Positions 38,270-48,132 of a stretch of 64,000 nucleotides of DNA are shown in pieces. The stretch lies in the NCBI GenBank assembly GCA_963795935.1, contig CAWCJO010000018.1, positions 1 through 64,000 on the forward strand, given 5' to 3'. Positions within the stretch are counted from its first letter, which is position 1, and each line of letters starts with the position of its first letter. The DNA is from JAICMB01 sp963795935 (GTDB taxonomy: Bacteria; Acidobacteriota; Terriglobia; Bryobacterales; Bryobacteraceae). Under the pieces are notes generated by a model. It was not told where the DNA came from. It saw only the letters and a program-made list of their open reading frames with translations, and ran no database searches. A program made the translations under genes and the position numbers.

Positions 38270-38509
38270 ATGGAAGTACATTTCACCCCCGAACAGGAAG
38301 CGCGGCTTGCGCAAATTGCCACCGACGCGGGTACCGACGCCGAGCGCTTCGTGAAAGATGCCGTATTGCGTCTGCTCGAGGGCGCTGCCGGCTTCCGTCC
38401 CGTGCCTCCCGGCAGCGTGGTTGCCGATATGCCTGCTTTACGCGCTTGCGTGAAACCTGATTACGAAAGCTGGACAACGCTCGATTACGTTCATTACGGC
38501 CGCCGCTAG
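38270..38509 (+). CDS. VapB/ParD-like antitoxin
   Basis: A 79-residue protein. The N-terminal half EVHFTPEQEARLAQIATDAG, then RFVKDAVLRLLEG, has the strand-helix-helix pattern of ribbon-helix-helix antitoxins. The acidic, flexible C-terminal half ends YVHYGRR. Directly at its stop begins a decayed PIN-domain toxin gene, which supports the assignment. The frame is intact. The ribosome binding site GGAAGGA abuts the ATG unusually closely. Confidence 0.65.
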   Translation: MEVHFTPEQEARLAQIATDAGTDAERFVKDAVLRLLEGAAGFRPVPPGSVVADMPALRACVKPDYESWTTLDYVHYGRR

Positions 38510-38981
38510 ATGCCTCTGGTCGTCGATGCTGACTTTGCTCTTGTAAGGGCTTTGCCCAATTGAAGGCAGCGCCTACGCGGATACTGTTTTAGCCGTCGTT
38601 GATCCCGATGGCTTCACGTGTTCGTGAACTCCGGCGCGAAAGGTCGCGAATGGCCTCGCCGTCGCCTATCTGCGCAAGCGCATCACGTCCGCCGATGAGA
38701 GGGTGTTTCCGGCAGCCCTGTCCCGCCCGATGATCGACGCTAAAGAAGCTTCCGCTGCCTTAACCGTTATTCGTGATGCAACGGCGGCAGCGGTGCGTTG
38801 CGGCCTTACGGCTAAGGATCCTGCGTATGTCGATCTTGCTTCGTGGCAAAAGCTGACCCCTGCGACTCTCGACACGGCGACGCGCAAGGCCGAGGACCAA
38901 TGGGGGAATTACGATTTTTCCAACAAGAGTAGTCCCGATAATACTTGGTTCAAGACTGCCTTCGGTCCTCGGGACGCTTAA
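38510..38981 (+). pseudogene. VapC-like PIN-domain toxin, decayed
   Basis: Starting at the base after the antitoxin stop, MPLVVDADFAL resembles the first strand of PIN-domain toxins (VVDASVAL). Later in another frame come VANGLAVAYLRKRI, AASALTVIRDA-like and GLTAKDPAYVDLASWQKLTP with PATLD, matching the second half of VapC proteins (YDAAYLDLA ... LPLATLD). Stops and frame changes at ~38560 and ~38620 break the gene. The conserved acidic residues of the middle part are partly lost, so the toxin is probably dead while its antitoxin persists. Confidence 0.6.
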
Positions 38982-39132
38982 TCGACACTCGCCGTTGATC
39001 GCACACTGAACAAGTTACCCCATCCCAATGCGGAGATTGCAAAACTTCGTCCTTTGCGAAATCCTTGAGAGGCTTCCCGCACAGCGCCTCACCCTTCTCA
39101 CTTCCCGCGTGGATGATCCAATCCTCATACAT
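38950..39132 (-). CDS. Possible small zinc-binding protein
   Basis: A ~60-residue frame starting MYEDWIIHAGSEKGEALCGK contains ALCGK and VTCSVC, a Cys-x(n)-Cys-x2-Cys arrangement with a preceding His that often marks small zinc-ribbon proteins. No family can be named, and the overlap with the end of the vapC remnant lowers confidence. The region 39133-39451 holds nothing else I recognise. Confidence 0.3.
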   Translation of the reverse strand: MYEDWIIHAGSEKGEALCGKPLKDFAKDEVLQSPHWDGVTCSVCDQRRVSIKRPEDRRQS

Positions 39133-39451
39133 AAATAGAAGCCTCCAAAAGTCTGTTTTCACGCGCTAACGCCGTGGCGTATCGAGGGAGTGCGGGTACT
39201 CAATCAATCGCGCGCCGCGGTCCTTCATGAAGGCCCATTCGGCCCCGCTGCTTGACAGCGCTGGCCGCATTGGAGCGCCTCACACCGTCACCCTTACCGG
39301 CATTGTTCTGCGTCGCCGAAAATCAGACCGATCATGCGGCCCGATCGCCCGGGAAACGCCTCTGTTGCGCACGCGCGGCATAGACCCGATTCGCGACCAG
39401 CGCGAACCGGCAATATGATCTTACTAATGAACCCCGCCGAAAGGAACCACA

Positions 39452-39757
39452 ATGAACTGGCATGAACATATCGCGTGTTTTTTCGCCGGAATATTTCTCG
39501 CGAATGCCGTGCCGCATTTCGTGCACGGCATTTCCGGCGACCGTTTCCCGACGCCGTTCGCTCACCCTCCCGGAAAAGGATTGTCGTCGCCGACAGTGAA
39601 CGTCGTCTGGGCGTTATTTAATCTCGTCATCGGTTACATCCTGTTTCGAACCGGAAAGGTTTCAAGCGGCGGCGCTTCGGCGCTTGTTGTTTTCCTCGCC
39701 GGCATCGCCGCCATAAGCACAATATTAGGCGTGCAATTTGCAAAGAAAACCAAGTAA
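39452..39757 (+). CDS. Small three-helix membrane protein
   Basis: A 101-residue membrane protein of unknown function. Three hydrophobic segments are visible: WHEHIACFFAGIFLANAVPH, VNVVWALFNLVIGYILF and ALVVFLAGIAAISTILGVQF. A loop with HFVHGISGDRFPTPFAHPPG lies between the first two. A GAAAGGA ribosome binding site precedes the ATG by 7 bases. The His-rich first segment and the conserved-looking GISGDRFPTPF loop suggest a real family, but I cannot name it. Confidence 0.65.
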   Translation: MNWHEHIACFFAGIFLANAVPHFVHGISGDRFPTPFAHPPGKGLSSPTVNVVWALFNLVIGYILFRTGKVSSGGASALVVFLAGIAAISTILGVQFAKKTK

Positions 39758-40354
39758 GGGCTTGCGTGAAAACTCGCGATGCGCCGCACGCAAGCGAAAA
39801 GAAAAACCATGCCTCTCACAAAGCTCGACGGCAGCCTCGCCTTGATTCGTCATTGACCTACACCCCGTCACCTCGGTTGTCGGCCGATCTGCGCATCTTG
39901 AGCGCGCCAGAACACGCCAGCCGCTACTCCAAATAGCCGCACTTCGCTGAAAACACACCTGAGTGACACGATTCGCCAGACTCTATCTACTTCCGTTTCA
40001 CCGCGCTCCGGCCTAAGGCGCCCCGCGCACGCAACCCCCGGCCCTAAACTCATAACGGGAAGGGAGGTCCTCCGGTCCCCACCCGAAACACCTATGCCGC
40101 ATACGCCCCATACCGCAAACCGATCGCCAGCGCCGCGCCTTCCCCACGCGCAACGCCCACCGGTCCAACCACCTGGCGTGTCCGTGTTCCAAACTCCGCC
40201 CTGCCCCGGGAGATTCCCCAAGCTCGCCTTTTCCACTCCCCCGGCGCCACGGCCACGATTCTTGGTTGTTCCTCTTCCATCACTCTGCCGAATTGCGCCA
40301 GCGCCCCTCTGCTTTTGCCGCGCGGGGCTCTCCCGAAACTGGCGGACGAGCATA
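39758..40354. other. Non-coding or degenerate stretch
   Basis: About 600 bases between the small membrane protein and the second IS481-like copy. Open frames on the minus strand exist, but their translations are Arg/Gly-rich without domain character, as expected for high-GC non-coding DNA. I see no RNA gene, repeat array or clear promoter. Confidence 0.5.
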
Positions 40355-41991
40355 TTCTCATCGAAGGATGAGCCTGAAGCCGGCGGGAAGGTGATCGGGC
40401 CCTGAGGCTCCTTTCCGATGATGTTTTGAACCGCGTACCCGACCAACGGGAGGCAGGGGAGACCCACCGCTTTCCACTGGTTTTTCCTTCTTAGGAAGGT
40501 TTTTGCTTTTGGTTTTTTGTTTTTTGGTTTTTGGTTTTTGGTTTTGTAGGCTCCACCCGTGCGCAAGGCCAGCGGCCAACGGGAGGCGCATGCGGGAGCG
40601 CCTCATGCGATCCCTGCACGCTGGAAGCTCTCGAAGAGCTTGCGCTTGGCGCGCTGCATCGCCAGCGCGGCTTCGGTATCGGAGTGGATCTGTGCGCAGC
40701 GCTCCAGCTCGGCCAGCGTGACGCCCGGCCGCAGGCAGCTCTGGCAATGCGGCGATTCCCGGAATAACTCGAAAGGGGTGGCCCACCGCAGGTAAACGCG
40801 GCGGCGCTTGCCATTGGCCTCGGTGAGGAGCTGGGGCACGGCGCAAGGACGATGGAAGTTGACGTACGCGTTCAGGTGTTGCCGATGAAACTGGTCCATT
40901 GCCGCGGCGTGTTGCGCGTCGATGTGGCCGTAGCCGAGATGCTTGCGGATAATGGCTCCATTCTTGGACTCCACCAAGCCGTTGTCGCCGGAATGATGCG
41001 CCCGTGACTTGGTTTGTTGGATAAGTAGTTTGCCCAGCAGCTGCGCGACGTTGTAGTTGATGAACTCGCTGCCGTTGTCGGAATGAAAGCCGCGAATAAC
41101 GAACGGAAACTGCCCCAGCAGGGCTTCCAGCACCGGCAGCAACCAGAGTTCGGAGATTTGCGGAGCGGCGGCCACGATTTCCCACTGCGTCACCTGGTCC
41201 ACGGCGTTAATGTGATACAACCCCTTGCGGCCGTCTTGATCCCCCTGCCCTGGGCGAAGGCGCTCGCCTCAGCTTGTCATCTGATAAGCAGACCCATGCC
41301 GTCTGGGTCAGGGCCTGCACCGTGTCGATGCGCAGGTATCCAGGCGCGCCGTGGGGTTGCGGTCGCCTCCGCTCGCCTATAGGAATCGGCGTGGGCCGCG
41401 TCGGTTGATAGCCGGTGTTGCGTTTCCGGTAGCTTGCCGAGTTGCGCAACCGGTACAGGTGCGCCACCGAGATCGCCGAAAGCCGGGCGTAGGCTGCTTG
41501 CCCATATTCGCTGTATTCGCGCTCCAGGATGCGCCTGGTGGCGGGTCCGCTCAGGTTCCCGTGCGCCTTGTCGACGTAGGCCAGCAGATCCACATCCGAG
41601 GGAGTGTAACGCTTGGCAAATTGGGTGCGCTGATAGGCAGCTGCTTTGACTCGCCCGTTTTTGCGGTATGCCGCGATCAGCCGCGTCACCTGGGCGCGGC
41701 TGAGGCCCGTCATGCGGGCCAGATAGCTCCGCACCAAACCTTTGCCCGGCCGGTTCAGGCTGGCGTACTGGTGTTGTACCAGAGTCCGCTCCACCCAACC
41801 GTATACTTCCTCGCGGCGCTGCCCCGCAAACCTCACCTCGCCGCTGCCGGCCAGGAAGGCCCGGATCTGCTCCAGGCTTCCGGCTTCTGAATCGTCCATG
41901 CTGATGATCAATTCCCAGCATCCCGATCTTTTCCTTCAGGCTCATCTTGCGTGAGAATCCAAGCACCCGTTCAGGCTCATCTTGCGTGAGA
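40355..41991 (-). mobile_element. IS481-like insertion sequence, copy 2
   Basis: A diverged relative of the element at 16001-17599 in the same orientation. The left end begins TTCTCATCGAAGGATGAGCC at 40355. The right end carries two tandem copies of the CAGGCTCATCTTGCGTGAGA unit, ending at 41991. The 3' tail (40498-40550) has a heptamer tract of TTTTTGG-type repeats where copy 1 has TTTTCG hexamers. The Tat-exported protein gene begins ~50 bases beyond the right end. Confidence 0.85.
40603..41911 (-). pseudogene. IS481-like transposase, copy 2, frameshifted
   Basis: The same architecture as the 435-residue protein of copy 1: a helix-turn-helix region, GYLRIDTVQ (first Asp), FHSDNGSEFINY (second Asp) and NGLVESKNGAIIRKH (Glu). 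A frameshift near 41225, inside or just after the extra segment that follows the first Asp, splits it in two frames (41207-41911 and 40603-41220). The extra segment (QTAWVCLSDDKL region) is present here too, at about 41244-41314. The copy is probably inactive if the indel is real. Confidence 0.85.
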
Positions 41992-42038
41992 CAAGAGTGT
42001 CCCAGGCGCGCGGGGCCGTTAGCGGTATGATTTCGGAT

Positions 42039-43052
42039 ATGCGCGGCAGGATCTCAAGACGCGATCTTTTTTATGGCGCTGCGGCCTCGATTGCCGGAGC
42101 CGCCGGCGCAAGGGCGCAGATTCCAAGATGCCCGCTCGGGATTGTCACCACGTCGTACATGACCGTGCGGCGCTATCGCGATACGTACGAATTCCTGGAG
42201 CACTGCAACACCCTGGGCGCGGCCGGCATTCAGGCGCAGATCAACGGCGATTTGCCCAAGCTCCGGGCGCGGGCGGAGCAGCTCGGCATGTACCTGGAGG
42301 CGTTGATCGGGCTGCCGCGCAACGGCGATCCGGCGGCCTTCGAAAATACCGTCAAAGCGGCGAAAGCCGTCGGCGCCGTATGCGTGCGCGCTAACGCGGG
42401 CGGCCGGCGCTACGAGGACTTCGACACCCTCGCGGAATTTCAGGACTTCAAGGCGCGCGCCCTGCGGGCCATCGATGCGGCGGTTCCGATCGCCGAGCGG
42501 TATAAGATGCCGCTCGCGATCGAGAACCATAAAGACTGGACGCTGGACGATTTAGTTCCGATCTTGAAGAGCCATTCGAGCGAATATTTCGGCGCTTGCC
42601 TCGATTTCGGCAACAGCATCGCGCTGTGCGAGGATTACATGCAGGTGGCCGAGGAGCTGGCGCCTTACGCGATTACGACGCACGTCAAGGACATGGGCGT
42701 GGAACCGTACGCGGACGGCTTTTTGCTGTCGGAACTGCGGCTGGGCGAGGGATTTCTCGACCTCAACCGCATGTTTACGCTGCTGCGGCAGCATCGTCCG
42801 AAGATCAATTTCAATCTGGAGATGATCACGCGCGATCCGCTCAAGGTTCCCTGCCTGACGGATCGCTATTGGGCGACGTTTCCGCAACGCCCAGCGCCGG
42901 TGCTGGCGCGGGCGTTGCGGGTGGTCGAAAAGGAGAAGCGCGCCGAGCCGCTGCCCCGCATCAGCCAACTTCCTCGCGAGCAACAGCTCGCTGTGGAAGA
43001 GAACAACGTCGTCGCCTGCATGGAGTGGTCGCGGACGCACGTGAATGCGTGA
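42039..43052 (+). CDS. Tat-exported TIM-barrel (xylose isomerase-like) protein
   Basis: A ~337-residue protein. The N-terminus RGRISRRDLFYGAAASIAGA is a twin-arginine signal followed by an Ala-rich cleavage region. The rest is an AP-endonuclease-2/xylose-isomerase barrel: THVKDMGVEPYADGFLLSEL, AIENHKDWTLDDLVPIL, FGACLDFGNSIAL and INFNLEMITRDPLKVPCL carry the expected metal-ligand Glu, Asp and His residues. Family members are sugar or inosose isomerases and epimerases. Periplasmic location next to a cytochrome and a quinoprotein suggests carbohydrate handling outside the cytoplasm. A start at ATG 42027 is also possible. Confidence 0.85.
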   Translation: MRGRISRRDLFYGAAASIAGAAGARAQIPRCPLGIVTTSYMTVRRYRDTYEFLEHCNTLGAAGIQAQINGDLPKLRARAEQLGMYLEALIGLPRNGDPAAFENTVKAAKAVGAVCVRANAGGRRYEDFDTLAEFQDFKARALRAIDAAVPIAERYKMPLAIENHKDWTLDDLVPILKSHSSEYFGACLDFGNSIALCEDYMQVAEELAPYAITTHVKDMGVEPYADGFLLSELRLGEGFLDLNRMFTLLRQHRPKINFNLEMITRDPLKVPCLTDRYWATFPQRPAPVLARALRVVEKEKRAEPLPRISQLPREQQLAVEENNVVACMEWSRTHVNA

Positions 43053-43053
43053 G

Positions 43054-43893
43054 ATGAAGACCGTCGTCTGCGCGCTTTCTCATCGCCGCGGCTGAGCGCC
43101 TGGGCGCAGCAAGCCGCCCCGGCGCGCAACCCGCAAGACGGACGCGCGCGCGGCGGGCGCGGCAGCACGCGGGAATTTCTGGGTCTGGGGCGCGCGCCCG
43201 ACCAAGCCGCGGCCGAGCGCGGCGCGAAACTCTACGCCGCCACCTGCGCGTTTTGCCACGGCGAGAAGGCCAACGGCGGCGAAGGGCCCGACCTGGTGCG
43301 GTCGACCCTCGTTCTGCACGACGACCACGGCGAATTGATCGGCCCGGTGATTCACAACGGACGCCCCGATCGGGGAATGCCGGCCTTCGCGAATTTCACG
43401 CCGGAGCAGCTTTACGATTTGTCCGAATTTCTGCACGAGCGCGTGGAGCTGGCCGCCAATCGCGGCCTTTATAAGCCGCTGAACGTCGTAACCGGAGACG
43501 CGCGCGCGGGCGAAGCTTACTTCGAAGCGCATTGCGCTTCGTGCCATTCGGTGACGGGCGATCTGGCGCACATCGGGTCGAAAATGCAGCCCGCCGATTT
43601 GCAGCAGGCGTTTCTATATCCCGGCGCGCGCGGGTAAATGCCGGCCGAGCCGAAAATCACGAAGGTGACGGTGACGCTTCCATCGGGTGAAGCGGTTTCG
43701 GGCACTTTGAAACACCTGGACGATTTCCATGTTTCGCTCGATCGACGGCGCGGGCGAGTTTCATTCGATTGCGCTGGGTCCGGGAGTTAAGGTGGAGGTA
43801 GAGGATAAACTGGCGGCGCATCGCAAACTGCTCGATGAATATACGGACGCCGATATGCATAATTTGACGGCTTATCTGGTGACATTAAAATGA
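43054..43893 (+). CDS. Exported dihaem c-type cytochrome (frameshifts, in-frame stop)
   Basis: Read across a frameshift near 43085, the mature protein begins SAWAQQAAPARNPQDG after a short signal. Two haem-binding motifs are visible, CAFCH (43250 region) and CASCH (43540 region), with distal Met candidates in RGMPAFANF and SKMQPADL. A TAA at 43635-43637 interrupts the same frame, which resumes MPAEPKITKVTVTLPSGEAV. One more indel near 43735 precedes the C-terminal LLDEYTDADMHNLTAYLVTL. The last domain resembles those fused to quinoprotein-associated cytochromes. The stop overlaps the start of the quinoprotein gene by 4 bp, so it is the likely electron acceptor partner. Confidence 0.75.
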
Positions 43894-45483
43894 AGTTGCG
43901 ATTTGTTGTTGCGGCGCTATGCGCGGCGTTTCTTTCGGCGCAGACGCTCGATCCGAAGAAACTGCTGGAGCCGCCCACCGATACTTGGCCGACTTATAAC
44001 GGGGATTATTCGGGACGCCGTTTCAGCCCGCTCACGCAAATCGACGCGGCGAACATCGGCAATCTGGCGCTGGCTTGGTTCTATCGCATCACCAACGTCG
44101 GGCCGCAGCGCGGCGTTGGCAATCCGACCATCAAATCGACGCCGTTGATGGTCAACGGCGTTCTGTATTTCACGATTCCGGATCATGTGTGGGCGCTCGA
44201 CGCGCGCACGGGCGAAGAGATCTGGCACTACGATTGGAGTCGATAAAGGCGGCCATCTGATCGGCAATCGCGGCGTGGGGATGTATGGCAACTGGCTGTA
44301 CTTCATGGGGCCGGACGGCTGGTTCATCTCGCTCAACGCGAAGGACGGCAAAGAGCGCTGGCGGAAAAAAGTGGCCGACGAGAAGCTGCAGTATTTCACG
44401 ACCATGGCGCCGCTGGTCGTGAAGAATCACGTCATCGTCGGCGTAGGCGGCGATGCCATGGACGTGCCGGGATTTCTGGAAGCGCGCGATCCCGAGACGG
44501 GCGATTTGCAATGGCGTTGGAATACCGAGCCGCGCGCGGGCGAACCCGGGGCGGAAACGTGGCCGAACGAAGGCGCGATGGAGCACGGCGGCGGCATGAC
44601 CTGGCTGCCGGGCACCTACGATCCGGAGTTGAATCTTCTTTACTGGGGAACCGGAAATCCGAATCCGGTTTATGCGGGACAGGGCCGCAAGGGAAGCAAT
44701 TTGTGGACCTGCTCGATTGTGGCGTTGAATCCGGATACGGGGAAGCTGGCGTGGTATTTCCAGGCATCGCCGCACGACACGCACGATTGGGACAACGTGG
44801 AGACGCCGGTGCTGTTCGACGCCAATATCGATGGGCGACCGCGCAAATTGCTGGCGCAGGCGGCGCGCAACGGATACTTTTTCGTGCTGGATCGCACCAA
44901 CGGAAAGGACCTCGTCTCGAAGCCGTTCGTTCCTTTGAACTGGTCGAAAGGCGTCGATGAAAACGGAGAGCCGATCCCCAACGTGGCTAAGGAGCCGAAA
45001 GTGGACGGCGCGCTGTTGACCATCAACGGCGGCGGCGGCACGAACTGGATGCCCCCGAGTTTCGATCCGCGGACGGGATTGTTTTACGTGCAGGCGGTCA
45101 AAGGCTACAGCGTGACATATCTCTACGACACCGACGAGCGTCCCGAAGGATATGGCGGCGGCGCGCGCGGGTTGTGGTCGGAGCACGCTCTCGAGGCCAT
45201 CGACTATCGCACGGGCGATATCGCGTGGAGCCACTTGTATCCCACAGCGGCAGGTGGACAAGGCAGCCCGGGCGTTTTGACGACCGCCGGCAAGCTGCTA
45301 TTTAGCGGCGATTATGCCGGGAATTTCGTAGCCTACGATCCGGCGAACGGCAAAGCGCTGTGGCATTTTCGCCTGGGTCAGTCGGTGACCAATGGACCGG
45401 AGACGTATATGCTGGACGGAGCGCAGTACGTCATCGCGGGAGCGGGAGACACGCTCTTCGCGTTTAAGCCGATCGGAAAATGA
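43890..45483 (+). CDS. PQQ-dehydrogenase-like quinoprotein, catalytic Asp apparently missing
   Basis: A ~530-residue eight-bladed propeller with a signal peptide (RFVVAALCAAFLSAQ), read across a frameshift near 44238. Tryptophan-docking repeats are clear (TWPTYNGDYSGRRFSPL, ALDARTGEEIWHYDW, YWGTGNPNP, GKLLFSGDYAGNFVAYDPAN). Methanol/ethanol dehydrogenases have PGDN after GTGNP, where Asp is the catalytic base; here the aligned stretch reads RKGSNLWTCSIVAL. The adjacent-cysteine pair of true quinoprotein alcohol dehydrogenases is also absent. This fits the group I recall as acidobacterial 'empty' quinoproteins. The function is unknown, perhaps binding or structural. It is coupled to the cytochrome gene upstream and to the kinase gene downstream (4-bp overlaps). 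Confidence 0.8.
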
Positions 45484-48132
45484 CCGAAACTATCGCCCAT
45501 TACCGCATCACCGTCAAGCTCGGTGAGGGCGGAATGGGCGAAGTGTATCGCGCCAGCGATACGAAACTGGGCCGCGATGTCGCGATCAAAGTGATTCCCG
45601 AAGCCTTCGCGCGGGACTCCGGCCGCATGGCCCGCTTCAAGCGCGAGGCGCAGGTCCTGGCATCGCTCAACCATCCCAATATCGCGGCAATTTATGGTGT
45701 CGAAGAAGGGGCTCTGGTAATGGAGCTGGTCGAGGGGTCGACGCTTGCCGAGCGCATCGCCGCCGGCCCGATTCCGCTCGAGGAAGCGCTGCCCATCGCG
45801 AAGCAGATCGCCGAGGCGTTGGAGTATGCTCACGAGCGCGGCATCGTGCATCGCGACCTGAAGCCGGCGAATATCAAAATCACGCCCGAAGGCCGCGCCA
45901 AGGTGCTTGATTTCGGTCTCGCCAAAGCTCTTTCCGCCGATGCAGCGGCGGCGGCAGCCGGTAACTCCGCCTCACCCACGCTCACCATTAACGCCACTGC
46001 GGCGGGCATGATCGTCGGCACCGCGGCATATATGTCGCCGGAACAGGCGCGCGGCAAAGCGGTCGATAAGCGCGCCGATATCTGGGCCTTTGGCGTGGTG
46101 CTGCTGGAGATGCTGACGGGGCGGTCCGTTTTCGGCGCGGCTACGATGTCGGATACGCTCGCCGCGGTGCTGCGCTCCGATGCCGATTACTCGCGATTGC
46201 CAGCGAACGCGCCGCCGGAAGTCCGGCGATCAATCGAGCGTTGCCTGGAGCGCGACCCGGCGCGGCGGCTGCGCGATATGGGCGATTTCTGGATCGCCAT
46301 GGAGCTGGCGCGGACACCCGAACCGAGTAGCGTTTCCCGCCGGCGTACGGCGGCGTTGGCTGCCGTGGGTGGCCGCGTTGGCCGGCGCTGTGCTCGCAGC
46401 CGTCGGCCTGTGGTTTTTCTACCCGAAATCCCATCCCGAACCGGTTGTGTTTTCGATCCAACTGCCGGGGGACGCCGTTGCGAGCAGCCCGGCGGTCTCG
46501 CCCGACGGCCGTAGCGTCGCCTTTGTCGGCAGTGGCTCTGGGGGGTTGCGCATTTATCTGCGGAAGCTGGATAGCCTGGAAGTCAAGCCGCTTCCGGGAT
46601 CCGAAGGCGCCGACAGCCTTCCATTTTGGTCTCCAGACAGCAAGCGAATCGGCTTCTTCACCGCGGGCAAGCTGAAAACGGTGGCCGTGGACGATGGCAA
46701 CGTTCAAACTTTAGCCGATGGATTGACCGGCATTGGCTCCCGGATCGGTAGCGGATGGGGCAGCAGCGGCGCCATTCTGTTATGCGAAGCCGGAAAGCCT
46801 ATTTACCGCATAGCGGATAACGGCGGCGCGGCTACCCCCGTCCTGCCATTCGATACATCGCGTCACGAAACCGCTCAGTACATGGCCGATTTTTTGCCGG
46901 ATGGAAAGCATTTCCTGTATACCAGCATCAGCGAGAATGGCGCCGGTATTTACGAGGGATCCCTGGACGGCTCCAAACCGGTTCTGGTCCTCAATTCCGC
47001 TACCAACCTGGGCTACGCGCGCCCGGCTCACGCCACAACCGGTTACCTGCTTTTCTATCGTCAAGGTCAGATCCTTCTAAGGCCCTTCGATCCCGCCATC
47101 GCGCGCGTTTCCGGGAGCACCGAGGTTCTTCAGAGTGGCGTGAGCGGCTCCGCCAATCCGGACGAGGCATCGATGGTCACGGCGAAACTGGGGTCGATAT
47201 CGGCTAAAACCTTGGTATTCGGGTCGCCTTTCGCCGGCGCAAGGCAAATCACATGGCTTTCCCGGGAGGGAAAGACGGTTGAGATTGTAGGAGACGCGGG
47301 AACGATTACAGACGTCCAGATCTCGCCCGACCAGCGCCGTCTCGTGTTCGCTCGCAGGGAGGGCAGTTTCGATATCTGGTTCGCGAATCTTCAACGCGGA
47401 GGGACCACTCGCGTTACTTTCAATGAAAGCTTCGCATCCTCGCCCGTCTTTTCACCCGACGGCAATCGCATTGCGTACTTTTCCAGCGGGAACGATGGGT
47501 CTGCCATTCTGGTCCGCTCCTCGAATGGGACGGGTGGCGCCGAAAAGGTATTCGAAACAACGAAGCGGGTACAGGCCACCAGTTGGTCTCCTGACGGGCA
47601 GTGGCTAGCGTCCATCGTCGGCGAGCCAGGGCGTTGGGACATTTACCTGCTGCCTTTGGCGCGAGATCGCAAAGCCGTGCCTCTGGTGACCACTCGATTC
47701 GATGAGTATCAGCCGCAATTTTCGCCCGATGGACGCTGGATCGCGTACACCTCGAAGGAGAGCGGCCGCTACGAGACCTATGTCGTGAATACTCCCGCGG
47801 CGGCCGGCGGCACAGCGGCGGCGCAGGGAAAATGGCAGATCTCGACGTCGGGTGGCCAGCAACCGCGCTGGCGGAGAGACGGCAAGGAACTCTTTTTTCT
47901 TTCATTGACGGGAGAGATGATGACCGTGAACGTCGAATCGAGCGCTAATAGCTTTCGAGCCTCCGCGCCAGCGTCCCTGTTTACGACCAGCCTGATTCCG
48001 ATCGGGCCGCCCTATCTTTACGATGTAAGCTCCGATGGCCGCAGGTTCGTGGCGCTCAACCCGGTAGGCGGGGGCGCGCGGCCCATCACCGTAATGGTCA
48101 ATTGGGATGCGGCTATGGCGCGGCGGGAATGA
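45480..48132 (+). CDS. Receptor Ser/Thr kinase with PD40 repeats (one frameshift)
   Basis: A ~883-residue protein. The kinase domain has the P-loop LGEGGMGEVYRA, VAIKVI, the catalytic HRDLKPANIKI, DFGLAKAL and MSPEQARGKAVDKRADIWAF. One indel near 46330 lies just before the transmembrane helix WLPWVAALAGAVLAAVGLW. The exported part is a WD40/PD40 propeller resembling the TolB C-terminal domain (AVSPDGRSVAFVGSG, FWSPDSKRIGFF, FSPDGRWIAYTSKESG). This architecture is abundant in acidobacteria and probably senses an extracellular ligand. It starts inside the quinoprotein stop codon and converges with a phosphatase gene, overlapping it by 20 bp. Confidence 0.88.

Noticed and set aside
39868..40566. 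Long minus-strand frame between the small membrane protein and IS copy 2
   Set aside because: The translation is Arg/Gly-rich, crosses the IS boundary and lacks any recognisable motif.
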